Shown here in pieces: positions 52,196 to 64,000 of a stretch of 64,000 nt of DNA. Position numbers and translations under genes: made by a program. The first letter of the stretch is position 1. Each line of letters opens with the position of its first letter. The stretch lies in NCBI GenBank assembly GCA_029891345.1, contig CM057009.1, positions 296,452,466 to 296,516,465 on the forward strand. Direction: 5' to 3'. Under the pieces are notes generated by a model. That model was not told where the DNA came from and did no database searches. It was given only the letters and a program-made list of their open reading frames with translations. Origin of the DNA: Dryococelus australis. Taxonomy: Eukaryota > Arthropoda > Insecta > Phasmatodea > Phasmatidae.

Positions 52196-53998
52196 TAGCC
52201 TTGGAAGAAGTTCTCATCAACCCCAGAGCGGGCAGCACCCCCATGGCCTTGTGACGCCACGACCGCCCCGCCTCAGGAACAGGCGTTTTCATTTGCAGTC
52301 ACCTCCAAGTGGAGCGATAAGAAATGAGTGGCGCTCCTGCACTCCCAATAAAGCATCCCCATGTTAGAAGGCTACGCTACCCCCGCACCCTGAAGAATTG
52401 CATATATCAGAAAATTTAGTATAAATAGAAGACCAGCACCCAGCACCGGCAGAGACACCGGGCTCGCCAGCCAAAGAGGACGCGAGTCTTGCCTAGTTTG
52501 CAAAGACTATCCTCAGTCTGCAAAGACTTCCCTACCCGAGTCTGTAAGAACTCTAGTCTGCCATGACTTCCTCAGCTTGGACAAGGCTCTCCGTCTGCAA
52601 GGACTCTCTCTCCTCTCTGCTACCTGCAACACGGCGCACCATCCACTCGGCAGACTGTGAAGACTGCAGCCTCAAACAGCTTGAGAACGGCTCTCCTGAA
52701 ATATACCTGTTGACCATGAGGACAGCTACTCCTTTGCCAGGTAAACCTACTCCCCGACCCCGGTACCCTTTACCCAAGTCAAATTCCGTGACTCAGAGGT
52801 AACAAGCCTGTGCGCCTTAGTTCACCTTCCTGATTAACTTCTAGTAAATTCTAGTATGCTGTAAAAGTGCGTAAATTGCAGTAGATTTTTGCCGCATTAA
52901 ATTTGGGATTTTACAATTAATATTCTCCAGGCTCGCCTTTACCTATTACCTTTCATCTGCGCAATTTTATCAATAGTTAGAATTGTTTAGCCAGTCAGCT
53001 AATTTATATTCCATTTTAAATTTTTTTATTAGCCAGGACTCCAGTTTCTTAGCCACGTAATAAATAATACGCCAAACCTAGTTTGTCAGTGTACCATCAT
53101 TTTAATTTATTCACCTAGTGTTCCCCCTAGAGACTGTATCTAATTATTGGTGTACCAGGTAAAGTCACGCTCAGTAGTGAGATACTGTGTGATAATAGTT
53201 GAGCTTTGAGCCAAGACAGCCGACGCCCTAGTAAGTACCACATCAGGTCGAACCCCTGCCGCAGAGTAATGAAACCGTCCCTCGGACTCTCTCACCCTTC
53301 GTCCCCCTTGAGCATGCGTCCCCCACTGGACCATAATCTAGGCACATGTTGGCCCAGGTATCCTACCGGAGATTATGTTTGCCTAGTGGAGCAGTCGCAG
53401 CATAGAGTTCATGATACCCCTGGGGACATTGCGCCTAACCAAGCGCCTAAGACTTCTTGCATCGTCAAACTTTACTCGGACAAGCTCATCCGGGTTCAAC
53501 ACCAAGCAGATACGGAGCTCCCACATTTTTGCATCATAAAGCTAGCATCAGGAAAGACAGTACAGCTTCGACTCCCGGCAAAGGCAGTCCCCCAAGCCAC
53601 GTGCGGCAACCCCTTCCTTAGATTTCGTTCCCGCGCGTCGACCCATCCGACCTAAGATTTCTCTGGCCAAACCATACACCACCACCACCCCCCCCCTTCC
53701 CCATGATCGCATAATTGCATCATATCTCACCGGGACAGCTGGCATCCAGTTTATTGGAGACCCTTATAGTGATGAGAGTAGAGCTCCCCGGGCGGGAATC
53801 TACATCCATTCGCCTCACTCTGGAGTTTGATTCCCCTCGAACCCGATGGAACCTTACCACCAAACGGCCCACTATGATAACTAACCCCTCCACGATGCCC
53901 CGCCAGGCCCAGAGAAGTTTGCCATATACACCGCGGTAGACTCACCCAGCATTCCGAGAGGGTAGTCAGCTGCCTAACCACTACCTCAAGAAGTAGGG
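52196..53998 (+). other. GC-rich unclassified block with a TATA-like promoter motif
   Basis: About 1.8 kb clearly richer in G+C than its surroundings. It contains AGTATAAATAGAAGACCAG (about 52419), which resembles a TATA box 20-30 bp upstream of a start site, then a stretch with repeated GTCTGCAAAGACT-like words (52480-52620). The frame at 53206-53655 (with IVKLYSDKLIRVQHQADTEL) shows no known domain. The composition and promoter-like motif suggest a mobile-element leader or terminal region, but no family could be assigned. CpG-rich host regulatory DNA is another reading. Confidence 0.4.
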
Positions 53999-53999
53999 C

Positions 54000-54600
54000 A
54001 CGCGTCAGTAAAAAACAAAATCTTTTCTCTCTATGCAAACTAAATGGCAGAACTATCTTGTTTACTAGCAGTCTTCTGAATTTTGCATACAGGTCCAAAA
54101 GAACCGCTGCTTCATTTTTCACCAGAACTGTTTTACCGACAGGTTGTTTGCTTGGAACAGAAACATTACTTGAACATGACTGTTTGGAAAACTTTGGGAT
54201 CTGGTAGGTATCAAATGTACCAATTTTATTCTGCTGCAAGCCCTTGATTTCCAAGTTGGAAAAACTGATTCAGTGGTTGCACTGTCCTAGCATTCTGATT
54301 AAACATTTCCCCAGTAATAGCCAGCATGTACAAACCTGCAGAAAATTTTTTTTAACCTCTAGGTCACGACTCCGTTTGAAATCTTTCAATTTCTCCTTCC
54401 TCTTGGCACTTTTTTCCAAGAAGTAATAGATGTCAACCAAAACCTCATCAATACTGCATGGTAAGCATCATGATACACTGTGCTGCTGATTTAGATGACA
54501 GATGCACTCAATAAGTAGCAAACTTTGAAACGCTTTCTTCAACTGTGCAGCTGCACCATTTTTGGGCATTCATCATAACAGGTTTATTTTCTTCACTAAA
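54000..54600 (-). pseudogene. hAT-superfamily (ZNF862-like) transposase remnant
   Basis: Minus-strand text includes LPCSIDEVLVDIYYFLEKSA KRKEKLKDF (about 54460-54380), FLQVCTCWLLLGKCLIRMLG (about 54335-54275) and, in another frame, LEIKGLQQNKIGTFDTYQIP (54250-54190). This follows the remembered order of hAT/ZNF862-like proteins, roughly CxVHxLC..., a YFxxSxKRxxxLKEF block, a TRWLSL block, then a QWxALxxYF block. The TRW residues are eroded to CTCW. Stops and shifts occur between pieces. No ends or target duplication were identified. Confidence 0.5.
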
Positions 54601-55334
54601 GATATACAAAAGTGACCAGTGAAATATGTCAAGATATTTTTAATAATTTAAAACCATTGTTGCAATATTTGCACCAGTAGCAATTCTTTAAAAGGTAGGT
54701 ACAAAAATTGCAGAACTCTTGAAGTCACATTGTCAAAATACGAGACAACCAGAGGGTACAATTTTGAGTGTCTATAATTTTTCCATTATGTTAGGTTTCG
54801 TGTATGGTATAAATAACAAAACTTTGGCTTGTGAAACTTACTACTAGGATATATTGAAAAGCTTTTGAGTCTGACCAAGGACTCTCACTAGTGCTGCAAC
54901 TTTGCAATAGATACAGGCAGGAGGAGACCAGGGAGCCTCCCCCTCCCACTTCTGATCACAGCTTACACTTGATATAATGGATGTTTAAGGGAAGAATATC
55001 AGTTTCATATTTTTTACAAATTTTTCATTCTATTAAGTTTATTTTAATTTAAACTCTGAAGTGTGACTTTCAAATAAAATGTACTATTCCTATTTCAAGT
55101 TTTACTGTCTTCTTTGAAGACCATTCCATCCAGTCATTTGGCAGAGGGCAGTCTGTTATAGACAAAGTAACAAATACAGACCTGCTTGGTTCCTCAGTTT
55201 TAATCGTAACCTCGTAAATGTAGGCACTTTATTACAGCTATTTCAGCAGAGTTTGTCCTTTCTTTGAAGTCGTCAGCAGGTTGCCAGACAAGTCAGCTTT
55301 TTCAAGTGACCCGGCTTATACAAGAGGTTTGCCA
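54601..55334. other. no gene seen
   Basis: AT-rich sequence up to the LTR of the gypsy fossil; no recognised motif. Confidence 0.4.
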
Positions 55335-55440
55335 TGTATTGAACGGGTTTATTACTGCTGTTACACTTCCATCTGATCTTGGTAACAGTCATTGCATGCT
55401 CAGCATTGCTGGCAGTGCTGCCACCTTGCAGACATATACA
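55335..55440 (-). repeat. Gypsy LTR, downstream copy
   Basis: About 106 bp; matches 61717-61827. Shared text: TTTATTACTGCTGTTACACT, then TTGCATGCTCA and CTGCTGGCAGTGCTG-like words, ending ATATACA. In element orientation it begins TGTATATG. Confidence 0.82.
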
Positions 55441-55658
55441 TTACACTTCTCCCTCGCACAAATATTCCTAAACAACATCCAACCCAGAGTATATATGAAC
55501 TACCATCTAATAAAGAACAAAACTTAATTACTAATTAAGACATAAGGACTCTCAAATAAATTGTCCAAATTCTATCAAACACCGAATACCTACGAACTGA
55601 AACATTAATTAAATTATATTATCCATAATGTTAGCTTATATGTACTGTTATATACATA

Positions 55659-55886
55659 TATAGGCTATTCATGACCTAATGAGCCCTTTTTGAAGCCTCC
55701 TTTTTTAATAACAGTAAATAAATATTTTTTTATTGTAGCCTTAAACATTTACAGTCCAGTGAAATATATACACTGTGTATTACTCACATGGCAATTTTTA
55801 TTTAAGAAAGTAGTGGAAGGATAAAAAATGGCTGACAAAAAGTGTAACTAGGGCGTCAAAAGTCTCACTACCATGAACAGCCTATA
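55659..55886 (+). mobile_element. MITE family A, complete copy inside the gypsy fossil
   Basis: 228 bp from TATAGGCTATTCATGACC to CTACCATGAACAGCCTATA. Co-linear with the copy at 7348-7580. Being inside the gypsy element, it inserted after it. Confidence 0.8.
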
Positions 55887-56989
55887 CAACTGTTTTACAT
55901 GTCTAGAATTTTATTTCTGATTTCTGCTGCACCTAAGATAGCGTGGTGCTTGATCCCCATTTTGTGCACTGTCATGTGAACGTTCGTTGTCAAATCTGAA
56001 CCCTTCCCTGCATTATGGGTCAACACACTCTCTCACAGTGTCTGCAGTCATTGTTTTATCTGTATTTTCTGTCACACCTAAATTCTATTTCCAAATTGCA
56101 CACCCCACTCTTTGTCGTGCAGTGTTCCCAGCCTCATATGCAGTCTGTTCATTTGGTACTGCCCACCTGGTCTATATGTCTCAGCTGCGAGACCAAAATC
56201 TCCCTGGATCTTGTATGTCAGGAGGCCCAACCTATCAAAATGCCCCCTACCTCTCCTCTTCCCCTTTAGCATAGGACTAACGCACATAACTGCCAACTGT
56301 AAATTAAGCATTATGAGTGGACTAGGAAGCAGCTGGTTGGACTGACTAGACTCAAGTCTAGCTGACACAGTGAGCAATGTTAGACAATTACGAATGACTA
56401 CCAAACATAAGGGTACTTGGTGGTTCACCTGTCATGAAATAAGGCATGATACAGTAACCCAGCAGAAACCATGGTAGGGCAACTTGCAATGGCACATGGG
56501 AATGAACAAGAGATTTGAGTTTGTTTTTAAAGGTTTCCACCATGTTTTTTTGCCAGTCCATTTGTGGATTGGTGATATGATGATGAAAAGGTATGTTTCA
56601 TACCATTGTGCTTGCAAAACTCCACAAATTTTTCTGAAGAGAACTGTGTGATATTATGAATAGAAAAGATGTTCAGAGATATCTTAAGTAGCGAACCAGG
56701 CCCTCAAGTGACAAGATTGTCTCTGAGCTAATGTAAGACAACTGACAAACCTCTGGCAATCCTGAAAACTGTCTACAAGAACTTAGAAGTATATTCCCAT
56801 AAAGGGCTCGGCAATATCAAATGGACTTGCCACCCAGGCCAAGTCCACAGCAATAGTATGGAATCCTCTGGCATTGGTTTACTTTGTAAACAAGCCACAC
56901 ATTGTGCAAATACCTTTTCAGGTCCAAATCCATCCTGGACCACAACACAGAGAACCCAGTGTGCAGTTTTAAAATACGCCAAGACTAAT

Positions 56990-59030
56990 TTTGTTATGGT
57001 GTCACTGTTGTGAACAATTTTTAACTATCTAGAGACATAATTTTCAGTTTTTAAATTACTAGCACAATATTGAGCATTTTTATTGTGTCGTTACTTTTAT
57101 TATTTTTATCACTGCGGTAAATAATATCTTTATTCTCCATTTTGAAATATCTAAGATTAAATTCTATTGGTCAGGTATTTATTTATATATTTTAAGTCAG
57201 GTTTTGTTTTGGTAAATGTTTTGTATATTTTAAGAACTGGTTTATCTGGCTATATAAATTAAGTTATGTAACTATTTAAGTCTACTTAATAATTGTTTGA
57301 CACCATTTTATTATTTGTATATTTTTCTCGTAAGTTAAGTGCAGGATTTGTACTCTCAAAGGTTTAGTTCTTAATCTTCTTGAAAGCCTACGAGGCCCAT
57401 GTTTTTTGTGATTGTTTATCATATAACCAGAAGTGTATTGCGATGTTTCTGAATTATTTTCCGTTTCTGTCCGTAGCTACTTTTTCCACTCCTCTCTTTT
57501 TGCTGCAGCAGTTCTGGCTATTTTCTTGGCGTTACTTGGTGCTTGACACATGATCGCACAAAAAATGGCTTGTAATTACATGAAATTTATTCATTCTCGC
57601 CGAGCTTTCCAACACGTTCACCACTTGTGCGCCGCCCACATCTAGCGGCAACTATAAGTTTGTCCATGTTCCTACATTCTCTGTCCTTCACAGAATGTTT
57701 TTAAATAACTTTTGTCATTGGTATGCTACCAACATATACAGTTATGCTGTGCGGTAGCCACGATGGTCTTCTTTGACACCTAAGCAACGCTTTTGTGTTT
57801 CTCACCAGTTATCACTTTTTTTTGTGTTGGATCTATTTTGGAATTTTGGCAGACACCAACTTCACGGCTTTCTGCGTTTATCTTTTTCCCCTCGGTGAGT
57901 AAAGTTTTCATAGGACTATTTTTCCCCTTTCTTATTTTTACTCAATATTTTGACTAATTATTTTTTTGGGCACATTACTGTAGAGAGGGTCGACGTCCAA
58001 GTTGTTGACATAATTGACCCAATCGGCGTAATCCACGTAAGTTAACTTATTCACGTTAATTCAAGCCATTCCTGGTTGATTTCTTGATGTGTTGGTACAT
58101 GTTCACTTTTAAGAGTTCCCGCTGGTGGAACTGTGTGTTTCCATCTCCAATTCCCCACTCTCCAGGGATGTGTGAAACCAACTCTGCATCTCTGGCCTCT
58201 CATCTAATATGTGCTAGCCATCAGGAAAGCAAAGTTGATGAAAATACTTTTTTATATAAACTTTCTTAATGCACGTGTGATTATAGATGTTTTTATAAGG
58301 TTATTAAGTATGTTGTTAACAATTTACTTTTAAATCTTTTTTTAAATATGAATTAGCAACTTTACTTTGTAAGGATGCATCCAGGGCCCGTAATTTTTTG
58401 TTTAACTTATTATTATCAAGCTGGCATTTAATAATGTATCTCCACTTTATTGGTTGAGCATGAAATAATATTTTAGTTTGAAGTGCAGTCCTTAATGTTA
58501 CATTTCTGCGAACTTTCACTATAATTGCATTTAAAGAAAAGACTGGAAATACCTATTTCAGTTTGCTGGATTTGTTTATTTATTTTATTTATTTAATCAT
58601 TCCTTTTTATATATAATTTTTATAAACTGATGAAAAGAATAAAGAATAGACAAACAAAACATTTAGTAATACACAACCACAAGTATGGCATTATTATTTG
58701 CTATTTCCATTTTCCTCTGGCCCTATTTTGATTACATCAGTATGTAATAATGTGTGTACCCTTTTCGCTCTCTCTTTTGTACCATGTATGACCACACACC
58801 ATGATTATTTTATTCGCTAGTTTGTACCGCTTCACTTTGTATTTGTTGTTTGCCACTTCATTTCCATTGTGTGTGTTGCGCAGTCCTTGGGTTCATTTTC
58901 TTGATGTATGATATTAACCACGTTTATTGCTGTGTTCGTGGTTTTATTTGTCTTTTACTCATACCAAGGACTGCCTGTGTTTCTTTATTACAAAATGTAT
59001 ATATTACCTTTTTCTTATGGTCCTACACGG
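56990..59030. mobile_element. About 2-kb repeat insert splitting the gypsy integrase region
   Basis: The recognisable gypsy integrase text stops near 59030 and resumes near 56985; the DNA between is unrelated. Part of it (57080-57560) is a second copy of the dispersed repeat at 3430-3910. No coding domain was recognised, and ends and target duplication were not resolved. It may be more than one insertion. Confidence 0.6.
57080..57560 (+). repeat. Dispersed repeat, copy 2
   Basis: Same orientation as 3430-3910. TTCTTGGCGTTACTTGGTGC then TTGACACAT near 57520-57550 matches TTCTTGGCGTATCCCTGCCG then CTTGACACAT near 3875-3902. Confidence 0.6.
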
Positions 59031-59816
59031 GCACACTAGCTAAAGCCTTCATTTTACAAAATTCTAAAATTATTTGAATGAAGTTCTTGCAGAACACTTT
59101 CTCTTAAAGCAGCTGGCACAACAACTCTGTGACCCCACATAGAACAGCCTTGTTCCAACATGAACTCATTTTGTTTCAAATGAAAGGTTTTAATGTATCT
59201 TCAACTTTAACTGGCCAGCCAACTCTCGCATGATACACAATCTTGCCCAACTCTGTGTACTGTTCTGTGGCCTTCCTAATTTCCTGTGCGTTAACAGCTA
59301 TGAACTCGCTAGTCCCTAGCAGCAGATACAGAATGTGTTCCTACTGCAAACAGAAGTGGAAGCCTTGTCAACCCATCTGCATTGCCAAGATCCTCATCCT
59401 TTACATACTGCAGTGTGTAATCGAACTGAATAATGCTGCCATCTCTGTAATATGTTGACTACACAACATTCCCCAAAGATATGAACTAGTGGTTGGTGGT
59501 TAGTGAATAGGATAAATTTTCACCCATACAGATACTGGAAAAATTTGGTAACACCAAAGATAATGGTCAACACTTCCCGATCAATTTGCAAGTACATCTT
59601 TTCAGCTGACAAAAGTGTTCATGACACAAATGCAATTGGTTTCACAATGCCACCTGTAACATACAACATAACTGCACCTCCACCATACGCAGAGGCATCG
59701 CAGGCCAGTTTGACAGGCTACTTGGAGTCGTAGTGAATAACAACCTGTGAAGAGAAAATCAACTTTTTCAAGTCAACAAATGGCTTATGACAACTGTCTA
59801 ATCACTACCAAGGGGT

Positions 59817-59831
59817 GGGGGGGGGGGGGGG
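59817..59831 (+). repeat. Poly(G) run of 15
   Basis: G run after CCAAGGGGT, inside the gypsy fossil. Confidence 0.95.
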
Positions 59832-60344
59832 TACTTTTGCAACAGTACATGCAAAAGTGCCAACATTTTGGAAAGATTAGGCAGTATATTTGCATAATAA
59901 TTGACCAAACCTAACCATGCTCCTAACTGTAACATCTGTAGAAACTAGAGCCTCAGCTACTGCTATTACTTTGTCATTCTTTGTGTGCAACCCCTCACTG
60001 TCCACATGTCCCAAAAACACTACAGAATTTTGAAACAGTTTACTCTTCTGGTTTGCCCTGAGAACCCATGGTTTTTTCTCGACTCCCTGGTGTATGAGTG
60101 ACCTGAATATTATATAAACATGGCTTTGGAAGATTTAACTTGTCGTACCAGTCTCTATCCAACAATGGCGGGCCACCATTTGGTACCACAAAGAGACTTA
60201 ACTCAATCTGTACTTGCTGCCCTCGTATTCTGACGACACTTTAATGAAGCAACATGGACACATTTCAGCATTTGTATTATATTTGAGGTTGATACTAGTT
60301 TCTTCCATGGGATAATCTGAAAATTTGCTTTTACACGTAAAAAA

Positions 60345-60605
60345 AACAAACACACACACACACACACACATGTAAAACACACACACACACACACACACAT
60401 GTAAAACACACACACACACACACACACAATGTAAAACACACACACACACATGTAAAACACACACACACACACACAAATGTAAAACACACACACACAAATG
60501 TAAAACACACACACACACAAATGTAAAACACACACACACAAATGTAAAACACACACACACAAATGTAAAACACACACACACAAATGTAAAACACACACAC
60601 ACACG
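60345..60605. repeat. CA minisatellite with TGTAAAA spacers
   Basis: At least ten tandem units of roughly 20-28 bp, each ATGTAAAA or AATGTAAAA followed by a variable (CA)n run. All minus-strand frames are open with CVCVLHLCVC-like text, so the long ORFs here are artefacts. The array lies within the protease-coding part of the gypsy fossil. Confidence 0.95.
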
Positions 60606-61716
60606 TAAAACACACAAAAAACCTACACATACAATCACAATCACAAAAACCAACACATGCAAAACAATCACAAACAAAAAAACCGCACATATTACTAATA
60701 TGGCCACCCCTGTTTATTTCCATGTCCAACTTACCACTGCCTACAACCATTTCCAGTACTCAAGGTTTGAACTGTAGCCCCAACAGTCTATAGAAAGGAA
60801 GGAGTCTTCAGTAGTTTATTCATCCTCTGCTATTTGTTGTTCTTTTTACAACATAATTATGAAAAGTTGTTTCACCTCATTTTGATGCACTGTTGTAGAG
60901 GCACATCCTTTTTAAATGTCTCAAACAGTTAAGAGTTATGATACTTGTACCCAATGAAAACTACAATCTTGTACCGAATGTTTGGCATGTCCACAAAATG
61001 TGCAACCTGTAAATGTTCCTGGCGGCTTTTGAAATTTTCTTCCTCCTGCACTTTATTCTCGAGACCTATAGTGATTGAACTTCTCCTTAGGTCGACATCC
61101 CTGTGAACGTGCCTGCAACATATGACTTTCTTGTTTAACATCTTTAGTTCCCCTCACTTCTAGTGTTCCACGCGACACATTGTCCACTGCAGATATTCAA
61201 AAGGCGTTGCTATACTCACTGCCTTCTCAAAGGTCAAACAATCACACTTAATTTATAACCTTTGATTAACATTTTTATCTTTTTAGCTGCCCATGAACTG
61301 TTCACACAGAGCACTGCATAAAAACGCCCCAAAATTACTAAAACTCATTAGCTTACGCAAACAAAGTCAGAAACATTTCCACGATCTTGCTGTACTCTTT
61401 ATTAAAACAATGGTGTTCTGAAATTGTCGAAGGATTAGGAGCAATGTGCCTGGTTAAAGAGGCTAGCAACTAGTACTTTTTATTTTGTGGCTTCTCTGGC
61501 TTGCACAAATTCCACACACATTGGTATGTTTCCTTCCCAATTGAAAATATCAAAATCGCACACCATTTAGCCTGCTGCTCTTCTTTGTCTTAGATAATAT
61601 TGGCTATAAGTAGTTGCTCTAACCTTTCAGTAAACGATTCCAACGAATCTTCATTAGGGACGAACTTTTCAGCCCTGAACCTTCAACCTCGCAAACAATC
61701 CCATCTTCATCGCCAC

Positions 61717-61827
61717 TGTGGTTTATTGAACCACTTTATTACTGCTGTTACACTTTCATTTGATCTTAGTAGCCAAAATTGCATGCTCATCACTGCTGGC
61801 AGTGCTGAAACCTTACAACCATATACA
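61717..61827 (-). repeat. Gypsy LTR, upstream copy
   Basis: About 111 bp, ending ACCATATACA. On the element strand it runs from TGTATATGG to AATAAACCACA, followed after one base by the TGGCGATGAAG primer-site region. Confidence 0.82.
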
Positions 61828-62639
61828 GTAAAAGTTTCAACTGCGGGGACTATATATTTTGGGGGAAGGGAGGGAAGTAAAAGATAAACATGACATTTTC
61901 CAGGGTTTCAGTTTGTAGTCGGTCTGTTTAACAGTAGCTGTGCTATTTGTTTTCCTTTTCCAAAAATATCCACTTGCAGAAGAGTATTTCAGAAGTTTAC
62001 TTTTGGCATTAAAATACAGATGTTTTCAACGATAGCTAGCCTGTGAAGTGCTTAAATGAGGTTAATGTTTGAACTAAACAAGTTCTAAAGTTATGATTAA
62101 TCACAAGGCCTAATGCTTCCATCCCACAGATTTAGTTTCATTATATTTTATTAAATAAAATATACTGTCTTGCATAGTGTAAAATAATAGCAGATTTACT
62201 ACATTTTACATAAATGCATACTGTATTACACGTTTCAAAACTCACCCAAAATATTTTACAAGGCGATTCCTAAAATGGAAAGGTATAGAATATGCACAAT
62301 ACTTGCAGCCTAACTTAGTTCCTAAGGAAGATGTTGCAATCTTTAAAGTCTGGTTCTGAAGTGGTATTTTTGTTAAACACAAAAAAAATTAGTTGAAATT
62401 AAACTACAATTCTGGGTAGGTAGTGTTTAATGTTGCAGAGATTTCCAACTTGTGAACAAGCTATTTATTAACACCACCTTCCCATTACATGAAAGCACAC
62501 TTAAAAAAAAAAAATTACATTGAAGGTGCCATTGCAGGGGCACAGAAGTGGGTAAATGCACAGGACATTGCAGTATGTATACAGTACAAATTAAAATATT
62601 TTACTACTTCAAGACTGTACTGCACAGGACCAACACATG
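61828..62639. other. no gene seen
   Basis: AT-rich DNA between the gypsy fossil and the Tc1-like remnant; no recognised motif. Confidence 0.4.
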
Positions 62640-63740
62640 CAGGATGCACTTAGTATGGTGTTAGACCGCCTGTAGCATGGAGACAGGTGGCAATATGGTC
62701 GGGTATGGAGATATACGGACGTCTGATGTTCTCCTAGGGAAGATCCTGCCACAGCTGATGCAACTGACCCTCTAAATCAGCCATAGTTGACGCTAGCCAA
62801 AGATGCTGTCCAATCTGGTCCTAAATGTTCTCGATGGGCGAGAAGTTGGGAACTTTGCTGGCAAAGGAAGCATATAGACATCACTGAGGCAGGCCAGATA
62901 TACCCATGCTGGGTGAGACCGGCCATTATCCTGCTGGAAAAATGGGGTTGTCAAGCTACACCAGGAAAGGGAGCACAACATGGTCCGTTAATTCCATGGA
63001 TGTATCGCCGTGCTGTCAGAGTTCTTTCAATCACCACCAGTGGAGTGCGGGAATCTTAGGAAATTGCACCCCACCCCATAACGCCTTTCGTTGCAGTGGT
63101 GTGCCACTCCAGAATGTAGTGTGGATCGCAGCGCTGGACAGGATGCCTCCAAACTAATTCAGTGGTCGCCTGCATCCAGACAGAACCATGATTCATTGCT
63201 AAACACCACTCTTTGCCAATCCACAAACTGCCATACTGCATGCTCTGCGACACTCGGGTAATAATGGTAAACCTAAATCACAGATGCCGCAACATCACCC
63301 ACTACTAGCCACCTAGACATGACATTGATGGACAGTCTTATCCCCAGCTGCCATGAGACATCCCTGAATGGTGCGCATCGATGTCCATGGAGTGCTTGCA
63401 GCTCATCTCACAATGAAACTATCCTCTGTTAGTGGTCCAACGGGGTGGACCCGAGCCTTCTCGATGGGTATATGAACCTTCTGTTCCCCCTGCATCCAAT
63501 ACAGACTCGCAGTACAAGGAGAACGGTCCAAGTGGCAAGCAATATGCCAACATGTCTAACCTGCTGATCCGAGGCCAATTATGTGGTCCCTCTTAAACTC
63601 GTCCATCTGGGACAAGGCTTGTTGAACGAGCTATCGGGGCATGCTGAATGTTTACTGAACTTGGCTGTGTGGCTCTCACTGCTACAAAGGCCTTATTCAA
63701 TGTCTTGCTGCTATTAATGATGGAGGGACATATATGCCCC
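62640..63740 (-). pseudogene. Tc1-like transposase remnant
   Basis: Minus-strand pieces: a helix-turn-helix side with RRTTXL-like text near 63600-63400, VWQFVDWQRVVFSNESWFCL (about 63225-63165, where relatives read FSDESRF, so the first catalytic Asp is Asn), VWRHPVQRCDPHYILEWHTT (63160-63090), GVMGWGAIS (about 63080), FFQQDNGRSHPA (second Asp, about 62930) and PAKFPTSRPSRTFR (about 62860, the WPAxSPDLSPIEH region, eroded). Spacing matches a full Tc1 transposase of about 340 codons. Stops and frame changes separate the pieces. TA-flanked inverted ends were not located. Confidence 0.85.
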
Positions 63741-64000
63741 TAGTAGTCTCCGCAAGCAAACCAAAAACGCACATGGGACATGTCGGGCTATGATACAGAG
63801 TAGAAACTTTTTTCGTACTAGTGCAATACGTTCATGGTGAAAGATTTTGTTTTGTAAATAAGTGTAATAAGACAGCCTTCTTATTGCAAACAACTACTTG
63901 CAAAAAAACTAATTGCCAAGGACTCTATATTTCAGTTTTAAATGCACAAATGTTTTAGTAGCAGCAACACAATGCCTCTCATGTAGACAATACTTCCTGC
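63741..64000. other. no gene seen
   Basis: Short terminal stretch, probably including the outer part of the Tc1-like element; nothing else recognised. Confidence 0.4.

Larger units (their letters stand above)
55335..61827 (-). mobile_element. Gypsy-family (Mag-like) LTR retrotransposon fossil with nested insertions
   Basis: Minus-strand gypsy fossil with short LTRs at 55335-55440 and 61717-61827. In element order: a primer-site region TGGCGATGAAGATGG just inside the upstream LTR; gag, including a zinc knuckle (CTFCGHAKHSVQDC, about 61000); protease end (GGPPLLDRDW, about 60170); the reverse transcriptase end; RNase H (ACDASAYGGGAVML, about 59700); the integrase zinc-binding region (about 59090); integrase core (about 56980-56430); and a purine-rich tract before the downstream LTR. 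It is broken, with well over ten breaks, and is interrupted by a 2-kb repeat insert (about 56990-59030), a MITE and a CA minisatellite. LTR differences suggest an old insertion. No clean target duplication was seen. Confidence 0.88.

Noticed and set aside
53206-53655. 149-codon frame in the GC-rich block as a host gene
   Set aside because: No known domain, no splice sites or supporting context; long frames are expected in GC-rich DNA.
60198-60750. Three overlapping long minus-strand frames with CVCVLHLCVC repeats
   Set aside because: Translation of the CA minisatellite; only short end parts carry gypsy-related text.

Overview
This looks like AT-rich, intron- and transposon-dominated DNA of a large insect genome. 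The only convincing host coding sequence is one 154-nt internal exon of an ELAV/Hu-family RNA-binding protein (minus strand, 2382-2535), whose residues fit the insect fne/Rbp9 type. No other exon of that gene was found, so much of the window may lie inside its long introns; on the minus strand, sequence above 2535 is upstream of the exon. The repeats (copia with a half-tRNA-iMet primer site, a gypsy of Mag-like type, CR1/L2-like LINE, Tigger, Tc1/IS630 types) fit an insect. A hemimetabolous species is a guess from repeat flavour only.

Layout. 1-9.5 kb: intron-like DNA with the ELAV exon, one copy of a dispersed repeat (3.43-3.91 kb) and a complete MITE (7.35-7.58 kb). 9541-18889: a 9.35-kb unit bounded by 1.8-kb inverted repeats and TA dinucleotides. 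Its loop holds a decayed two-exon gene fragment, an LTR-like block, several simple repeats and a degenerate tandem array. 20.1-21.3 kb: a decayed member of a multicopy uncharacterised insect family. 25.3-34.3 kb: a three-level nest, in which a CR1/L2-like LINE (+) was split by a copia element (-) with a 5-bp AAAAG target duplication, and the copia upstream LTR was split by a Tigger/pogo transposon (-) at TA.

38.9-46.5 kb: two long direct repeats 6.4 kb apart, enclosing an inverted-repeat pair around a decayed mariner-type transposase and a partial MITE. 47.2-50.0 kb: a SINE-like element split by a 1.9-kb IS630/Tc1-type transposon (TA, imperfect inverted ends), with a second SINE-like copy directly abutting. 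52.2-54.0 kb: an unclassified GC-rich block. 54.0-54.6 kb: a hAT/ZNF862-like remnant. 55.3-61.8 kb: a broken gypsy (-) carrying a MITE, a 2-kb insert of another repeat and a large CA minisatellite. 62.6-63.7 kb: a decayed Tc1-like transposase (-).

No operon, CRISPR array or functional RNA gene was seen. Most open frames are chance frames, repeat translations or shadows. All calls rest on reading the sequence and remembered family motifs; no database search was run.
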